Source: Arcobacter sp.
Lineage (GTDB): Bacteria; Campylobacterota; Campylobacteria; Campylobacterales; Arcobacteraceae
NCBI GenBank assembly: GCA_002869565.1
Contig: PKUJ01000029.1
Location: 1-63,724, forward strand
Length of the DNA stretch: 63,724 bases
Reading direction: 5' to 3'
Positions 59,238 through 63,724 of the stretch are shown in pieces. Both the position numbers and the translations under genes were made by a program. Every line of letters begins with the position of its first letter. The stretch's first letter is position 1. Under the pieces are notes generated by a model. It did not search any database. It was not told the DNA's origin and saw only the letters and a program-made list of their open reading frames with translations.

Positions 59238-59795
59238 ATGAAAAATATTTTAATAATACTGGCACATCCAAATAAAGACTCATTGAGTCATTCTATGGCA
59301 AATATTTATAAGGAAGAAAAAGAGAAAGCAGGTCATAGTGTAAATTTAATTGATTTGTACACTGATGAAAATCAACAAGGTTTTTATAAGCTTGATTTAA
59401 AGGAAACAAAGGAGCGAAAATATTTTCAAGAAAAGATATTAAAGGCTGATGAGCTAGTTTTTGTATTTCCTTATTGGTGGGGTTCAATTCCTGCAATATT
59501 GAAAAACTGGCTTGATTGGAACTTTACAACTGGCTTTGCATATGAGTATAAAAATTCTCGTCCAGTTGGATTATTCACTGAAAAAACAGCAACAGTTTTT
59601 ACTACAACAGGTGCTCCAAAGTTCTGGTATGATTTAACGGGAGCAAATAGACGTTTGAAAAATATGTGGAAAGAACAAATTCTTAATTTTTGTGGTATGA
59701 AAGTAAATAGTTTCAATATTTTTGGTGGAATTAATACAAGTAGTAAAGATATTGATAAAATTTTAGCAAGTGTTTCAAAAAGAGCATCAGCATAA
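59238..59795 (+). CDS. NAD(P)H-dependent flavodoxin-like oxidoreductase (quinone reductase type)
   Basis: About 185 residues from the ATG at 59238, chosen because a GGAAAG site lies 6 bases upstream while an earlier in-frame ATG at 59202 sits inside the operator. The flavodoxin fold shows ILIILAHPNKDSLSHSMA, the VFVFPYWWGSIPAILKNWLD FMN region and FTTTGAP. Relatives (MdaB, KefF, NQO types) reduce quinones by two electrons. The adjacent TetR and shared operator suggest induction by a quinone or other electrophile; inference only. Confidence 0.9.
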   Translation: MKNILIILAHPNKDSLSHSMANIYKEEKEKAGHSVNLIDLYTDENQQGFYKLDLKETKERKYFQEKILKADELVFVFPYWWGSIPAILKNWLDWNFTTGFAYEYKNSRPVGLFTEKTATVFTTTGAPKFWYDLTGANRRLKNMWKEQILNFCGMKVNSFNIFGGINTSSKDIDKILASVSKRASA

Positions 59796-59809
59796 TTGCT
59801 TATTATAAA

Positions 59810-59845
59810 AAAAGCCTCAAGAGGGAGAAATTCCTTGAGGCTTTT
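59810..59845 (+). terminator. Intrinsic terminator after the oxidoreductase gene
   Basis: AAAAGCCTCAAG at 59810-59821 pairs with CTTGAGGCTTTT at 59834-59845; a 12-base loop lies between and more Ts follow. Confidence 0.85.
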
Positions 59846-59914
59846 GTAATTGATTTAATTTAAAAAAAAAGTTAGTTTAGTTAAAAAACTCCTTTATGTT
59901 AAAGTTTTGTAAAA

Positions 59915-60637
59915 TCATGAACCTTTTACAGTTGCTAATTTTCTTCTCATGTACGCTATTTTATTTTGTAATGGTAAATGTTTAGGACAAGTATCTTCAC
60001 ATCCTAATAGTGTCATACATCCAAAAATACCATTATCGTCACCAACTAATTCATAGTAATCATCAGTTGTTCTTTCATCATGAGGGTCACACTCAAATCT
60101 TGCAATTCTATTAAGTCCAACTGCTCCAACAAAATCTTCTTTTATAAGTTTTGTTCCACATCCAGCAACACAACATCCACATTCGATACAACGATCTAAT
60201 TCAAAAACTGCATCTGCAACTTCAGGTTCTATTGGTTCTTCAATATCTGCAATGTCAACTTCTCTTGAGCTATGAATCCAAGATTCAACTCTTTTACTCA
60301 TTTGATCCATCCAAACACCAGTATTAAATGATAAATCTTTGATCAGTTTAAATGTTGGAAGTGGAAGTAATATAATTTCATCAGGTAAATCTTTAGTCAA
60401 TGTTCTACACGCCAATTGAGGACGTCCATTAATCATCATTGCACAAGATCCACAGATTCCTGCACGACAAACAAAGTCAAAACTTAATCCTGCATCTAAA
60501 CTCTCTCTAATTTGAGTTAGTGCAATATATATTGTCATACTATCCGCTTCTTCAATTTTATAATCTTCGAAGTATGGTCTTAGATCTTCTCCTTGAGGAT
60601 TGTATCTAAGAATTTTGATTGTTAGTTCTCGTGCCAT
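59915..60637 (-). CDS. frdB: Fumarate reductase iron-sulfur subunit
   Basis: A 240-residue subunit with the [2Fe-2S] ferredoxin domain (CRAGICGSCAMMINGRPQLAC, about 60-85) and the C-terminal [4Fe-4S]/[3Fe-4S] region (CIECGCCVAGC, then CMTLLGCEDTCPKHL). It passes electrons from FrdC haems to FrdA. Its ATG overlaps the frdA stop by one base. Last gene of frdCAB. Confidence 0.94.
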   Translation of the reverse strand: MARELTIKILRYNPQGEDLRPYFEDYKIEEADSMTIYIALTQIRESLDAGLSFDFVCRAGICGSCAMMINGRPQLACRTLTKDLPDEIILLPLPTFKLIKDLSFNTGVWMDQMSKRVESWIHSSREVDIADIEEPIEPEVADAVFELDRCIECGCCVAGCGTKLIKEDFVGAVGLNRIARFECDPHDERTTDDYYELVGDDNGIFGCMTLLGCEDTCPKHLPLQNKIAYMRRKLATVKGS

Positions 60638-62619
60638 TACTTATCTCCTAATCTTTTATTTTTTCTTTTATATTCAGCTTGAAGAGGAAAAGGCATAAGC
60701 GCATCTTGAATTTCAAATCTATCTTTTCCATCAGCTTCCAATTTTTCAGTTAATTGATCAACTTCAGCTTGTCTTTCTAAACTTAGTGGATTTTCAATTA
60801 AATTACCTTTTGCACCATATCCTCTAAATCCTGGTGGAATTTCCATTGTCATAATATCTAATGGTTCATATTCTACTGTTGGCATTGTGTCACCTTCTTC
60901 CCAAGAAGTAAGTGTTCTTTTTAACCAATTTGCATCATCTCTTTTTGGATAATCTTCTCTTGTATGTGCCCCTCTTGATTCTGTTCTATCTAATGCTCCT
61001 TTTGCAACACATAGTGCAACTTTAAGCATCATTGGAACTCTATAAGCTTCTTCTAGTTCAGGATTTACATTTAATTGTTTGTCTTTTATACCAATATTTT
61101 TAGATTGGATATATAATTCTTCAAGCTCTTTTACTGCTTTTGCTAATCCTTCACCATCTCTAAAAATTCCAACATACTCTTGCATGATTTTTTTCATTCT
61201 ATTTTTGATTCTAAATACATCTTCTGTTCCTTTTCTTGAAACAAGTTCTTGCATATAAGACTCTTTTTCATGAACAAATTTTTCAATAACAGAAGTTTTA
61301 ATATCAATTTGATTATCAAGACAGTAATCTGCAAAGTAGTTACCAATAATCATACCAGCAACAACTGTTTCTGATACTGAGTTACCACCTAATCTATTAA
61401 ATCCATGCATATCCCAACAAGCAGCTTCTCCAGCACTAAATAATCCTGAAAGTGTTTGTGATTCTCCAGTTGGTTTTGTTCTAATTCCACCCATAGAGTA
61501 ATGTTGCATTGGATGAACTGGTGCCCAACCTTTTTGTCCTTCATCAGCTGGATCAATTCCTGCAAAATATTCACAAATTTCTTGTACATCTCTTAAGTTC
61601 TTTTCAATATGCTCACGACCTAGAATAGAAATATCTAACCAAAGGTGAGTTCCATATACTGATTTAACCCCTTTACCTTTTCTCATATGTTCCATCATTC
61701 TTCTACTTACAACATCTCTTGAAGCAAGGTCTTTTTTCTCAGGTTCATAATCTGGCATAAATCTATGTCCATCAACATCTCTAAGAACACCACCATCACC
61801 TCTACAACCTTCAGTTAATAAAATTCCTGATGGGAAAAGTGGAGTTGGGTGAAATTGTACTGCTTCCATATTTCCAAGTTTTGCAACACCTGTTTCTAAA
61901 GCAATAGCGGTACCAATACCTTAACAAATAACTGCATTTGTTGTAATTTCATAAATTCTTCCATATCCACCTGTTGCAATAAGTGTCCCTTTTGCAACGT
62001 AAGCTATGATATCTCCATTAATTAAATCTCTTACAATTGCTCCATAACATTTTCCATCCTGGTGAATAAGTCCGATTGCTTCTTTTCTATCTTCAATATT
62101 TACATTTAATTTTAATGCTTCATTAGCTACTGCAAAAAGCATAGTATGACCAGTTGCATCAGCTGTATAACATGTTCTCCATTTTTTTGTTCCACCGAAG
62201 TCTCTTGAGTTAATAAGACCATGTTTTTCGTCATCTTCAAAAATTGTTGTTCTTTTTGTATTAATAACTGCTTCGTGATTTCCTTTTTTAATTCTAGTCC
62301 AAGGAACACCCCATGCAGCTAATTCTCTAATAGCTTTTGGTGCAGTTGTAACGAACATTCTTGCAACTTCTTGATCACATCCCCAGTCTGAACCTTTTAC
62401 AGTATCACTAAAGTGTACATCTTCATTATCACCTTCTGACATTTTTGCATTTCCAACAGATGCTTGCATACCACCTTGTGCTGCAGCACTGTGAGATCTT
62501 TTAACTGGTACTAAACTTAAAACAGTTGTATTCAGTCCCTTATTAGCAGCTGCTACTGCTGATCGAAGGCCAGCTAAACCACCCCCAATTACTAATGCGT
62601 CACAATATTTAATTTTCAT
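60637..62619 (-). pseudogene. frdA: Fumarate reductase flavoprotein subunit, interrupted by an in-frame TAA
   Basis: The gene encodes about 660 residues in one frame. The FAD-binding start ([16 protein letters not shown]), the histidine region [10 protein letters not shown] and the later [19 protein letters not shown] and [14 protein letters not shown] motifs are intact. A TAA at 61921-61923 (codon 233) replaces what in FrdA is a glutamate in the conserved TTNAVICEG-type segment; the frame continues [22 protein letters not shown] without shift. One GAA-to-TAA change explains it. Because frdB and frdC are intact and co-encoded, a sequencing error or a very recent mutation is likely; two separate proteins would be improbable. 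It belongs to the Wolinella-type FrdCAB menaquinol:fumarate reductase. Confidence 0.93.
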
Positions 62620-62629
62620 AATTTAGCCT

Positions 62630-63403
62630 TTAATTCTTTGATATTTCGATTGTTAAGTTGTCTTTTGGAGAGTATTTAGTCCCCGCCATTGAGCTATGAT
62701 CTATTCCAATTTTTATATAAGCAAGAAGTGTAATAACTCCAAGTGCTAAAAAGAAAGCACTTAATGCTTTTTTTACATTAAATAGTTTTTTTCTTGTCTC
62801 TTTTGGATTATCTCCATCAAACCAACCCCATTTCATCGCTGCTCTATATAATCCTACAGAACCGTGAATTTCAACACAGATTAATAAAATTGCATATAAA
62901 AGCCACATATGTTGACCTACAACTCTATCAGCACTTGCATATGGCCCAATATTTTGTGGTTGAGTAAACATAATATATAAGTGAATTGATGCAGCAAAAA
63001 CCATAATTAAACCACTAATCCATTGAAACATCCACATTGATGTATCAGGGTGTTTCATGATTTTAGAATGTTCTCTTACTTTTATATATGTTTTATATGA
63101 TGTAGGAAATTTTCTTAAGCCAAGTAAAGCATGAATAATAAAAATAAAAGATATTATTGCAACTATAACACTTACTACGACAGGTAATCCACCTTCGAAT
63201 AAAAAATCAAGTTCAAAAAGTTTTGTGACTTTATACATCACATCTTTACCTAATAAAATAGTTGAGACAAAAAGCATATGTCCCATCATGAATAATGCTA
63301 AGATTACTCCCGTAGCTGTTAGAAGTTTATCATACCTTGCTGGAGTACGACTTTTCTTCCCTTCTGTTGTCAAGCCTGTATAGGCTTCAATTATATTTTC
63401 CAT
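62630..63403 (-). CDS. frdC: Fumarate reductase cytochrome b subunit
   Basis: A 257-residue five-helix, dihaem cytochrome b like Wolinella FrdC. Histidines in the helices (LFMMGHMLFVS, FIIHALLGL, ASIHLYIM, CVEIHGSVGLYR) are the candidate haem ligands. It carries menaquinol oxidation and gates electrons to FrdB/FrdA. First gene of frdCAB, with a GGAGG site before the ATG. Confidence 0.93.
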   Translation of the reverse strand: MENIIEAYTGLTTEGKKSRTPARYDKLLTATGVILALFMMGHMLFVSTILLGKDVMYKVTKLFELDFLFEGGLPVVVSVIVAIISFIFIIHALLGLRKFPTSYKTYIKVREHSKIMKHPDTSMWMFQWISGLIMVFAASIHLYIMFTQPQNIGPYASADRVVGQHMWLLYAILLICVEIHGSVGLYRAAMKWGWFDGDNPKETRKKLFNVKKALSAFFLALGVITLLAYIKIGIDHSSMAGTKYSPKDNLTIEISKN

Positions 63404-63544
63404 GTTTTTCCTCCATGATTAATTTTTTGTTGGGGAATTCTATTAGGTCTAAATGACCTAAAAGTGATATTTGGCAGTTTTTTTAAATTTTTATTAGGTT
63501 TTTTTATTAATTTAGATTTTAAAGTAGAATATTTAAAAATAAAA

Positions 63545-63573
63545 AAGCCTTAAGATGCTTAATCTTAAGGCTT
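63545..63573 (-). terminator. Intrinsic terminator of the fumarase gene
   Basis: AAGCCTTAAGAT at 63545-63556 pairs with ATCTTAAGGCTT at 63562-63573. On the minus strand six Ts follow, so it ends transcripts from the fumarase gene on that strand before frdC. Confidence 0.85.
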
Positions 63574-63623
63574 AAAGATATAATTAAATAATTAAAGTAA
63601 TAAGAAATTTATTTAAATAAAAC

Positions 63624-63724
63624 TCAAATAGTTCTCCACTTAGCAGGACCAGTAGTGTGAATAGAAACACCCTCCGTGTCAACTGCAACAGTAACAGGCA
63701 TGTCTTTAACCTCAAACTCGTAAA
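63624..63724 (-). CDS. C-terminal end of a class I fumarate hydratase (partial)
   Basis: The last 32 residues of a minus-strand gene running off the window, stop TGA at 63624-63626. The segment VKDMPVTVAVDTEG followed by HTTGPAKW resembles the end of the beta domain of iron-sulfur (class I) fumarases and related hydro-lyases. Placement directly upstream of frdCAB, in the malate-fumarate-succinate path, supports this. Only the end is visible, so the name is moderately sure. Confidence 0.65.
   Translation of the reverse strand, partial: YEFEVKDMPVTVAVDTEGVSIHTTGPAKWRTI

Noticed and set aside
61921-61923. Selenocysteine or pyrrolysine at the frdA internal stop
   Set aside because: The codon is TAA, not TGA or TAG, and the residue normally there is glutamate.

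Overview
The window is a low-GC chromosomal segment (I judge roughly 28-30% G+C by eye) whose gene content and order point to a Campylobacterota bacterium, most likely of the Arcobacter group. Supporting blocks are ctpA-purC-purS-purQ-(SH3 protein)-plsC-crcB, rsfS-nadD divergent from gap-pgk-tpiA-fabI, lysA-HAD-pheA-hisC, maf/alaS neighbourhood, and a Wolinella/Campylobacter-type frdCAB. No tRNA, rRNA, CRISPR array, IS element or prophage gene was seen. 

Layout. 1-1800: a YfgM/BamB-like pair on the minus strand, preceded by what may be the frameshifted tail of another gene. 1.9-9.4 kb: ctpA, three purine genes, plsC, a fluoride channel, tatA and argS on the plus strand. 9.5-14.2 kb: rsfS/nadD and the lower glycolysis/gluconeogenesis operon ending in a frameshifted fabI. 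14.2-14.5 kb: a structured, gene-free element. 14.5-20.5 kb: lysA, a HAD hydrolase with an internal stop, pheA, hisC, dxs. 20.5-31.1 kb: an eleven-gene Tad (Flp-type) pilus operon on the minus strand. 31.4-39.4 kb: a surface-glycan cassette with what look like two lipid-linked sugar modules (GT-C + GtrB-like + GtrA; and ArnC-like + acetyltransferase + SMR flippase + methyltransferase + WecE + GT-C). 39.4-46.5 kb: maf, a transporter gene with an internal stop, an AEC permease, two NlpC/P60 lipoproteins, a CopD-like protein and alaS. 46.7-58.3 kb: trxA and an asparagine/aspartate/fumarate region (dcuB, two tail-to-tail paralogous two-component systems, ansB, dcuA, aspA). 58.5-59.8 kb: a TetR regulator divergent from a quinone-reductase-like flavoprotein around a large palindromic operator. 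59.9-63.7 kb: frdB, frdA (internal stop), frdC and the end of a class I fumarase gene.

How it works together. AnsB (periplasm) makes aspartate from asparagine, DcuA/DcuB exchange aspartate, fumarate and succinate, AspA makes fumarate and ammonia, and FrdCAB reduces fumarate to succinate as a respiratory terminal reductase. The two sensor kinases between dcuB and ansB, each with a periplasmic solute-binding-like domain, are obvious candidates to sense ligands of this pathway. The Tad operon abuts the glycan cassette head to head, so pilus or surface glycosylation is a reasonable hypothesis.

The most striking anomaly is gene breakage: frdA, the HAD gene and a membrane transporter each carry a single in-frame TAA with intact homologous-looking sequence on both sides, and fabI has lost one base in an A run. 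These may be sequencing or assembly errors, or real decay. Another pattern worth checking is TATAAT followed by exactly six bases and then ATG at three genes, suggesting leaderless transcripts.
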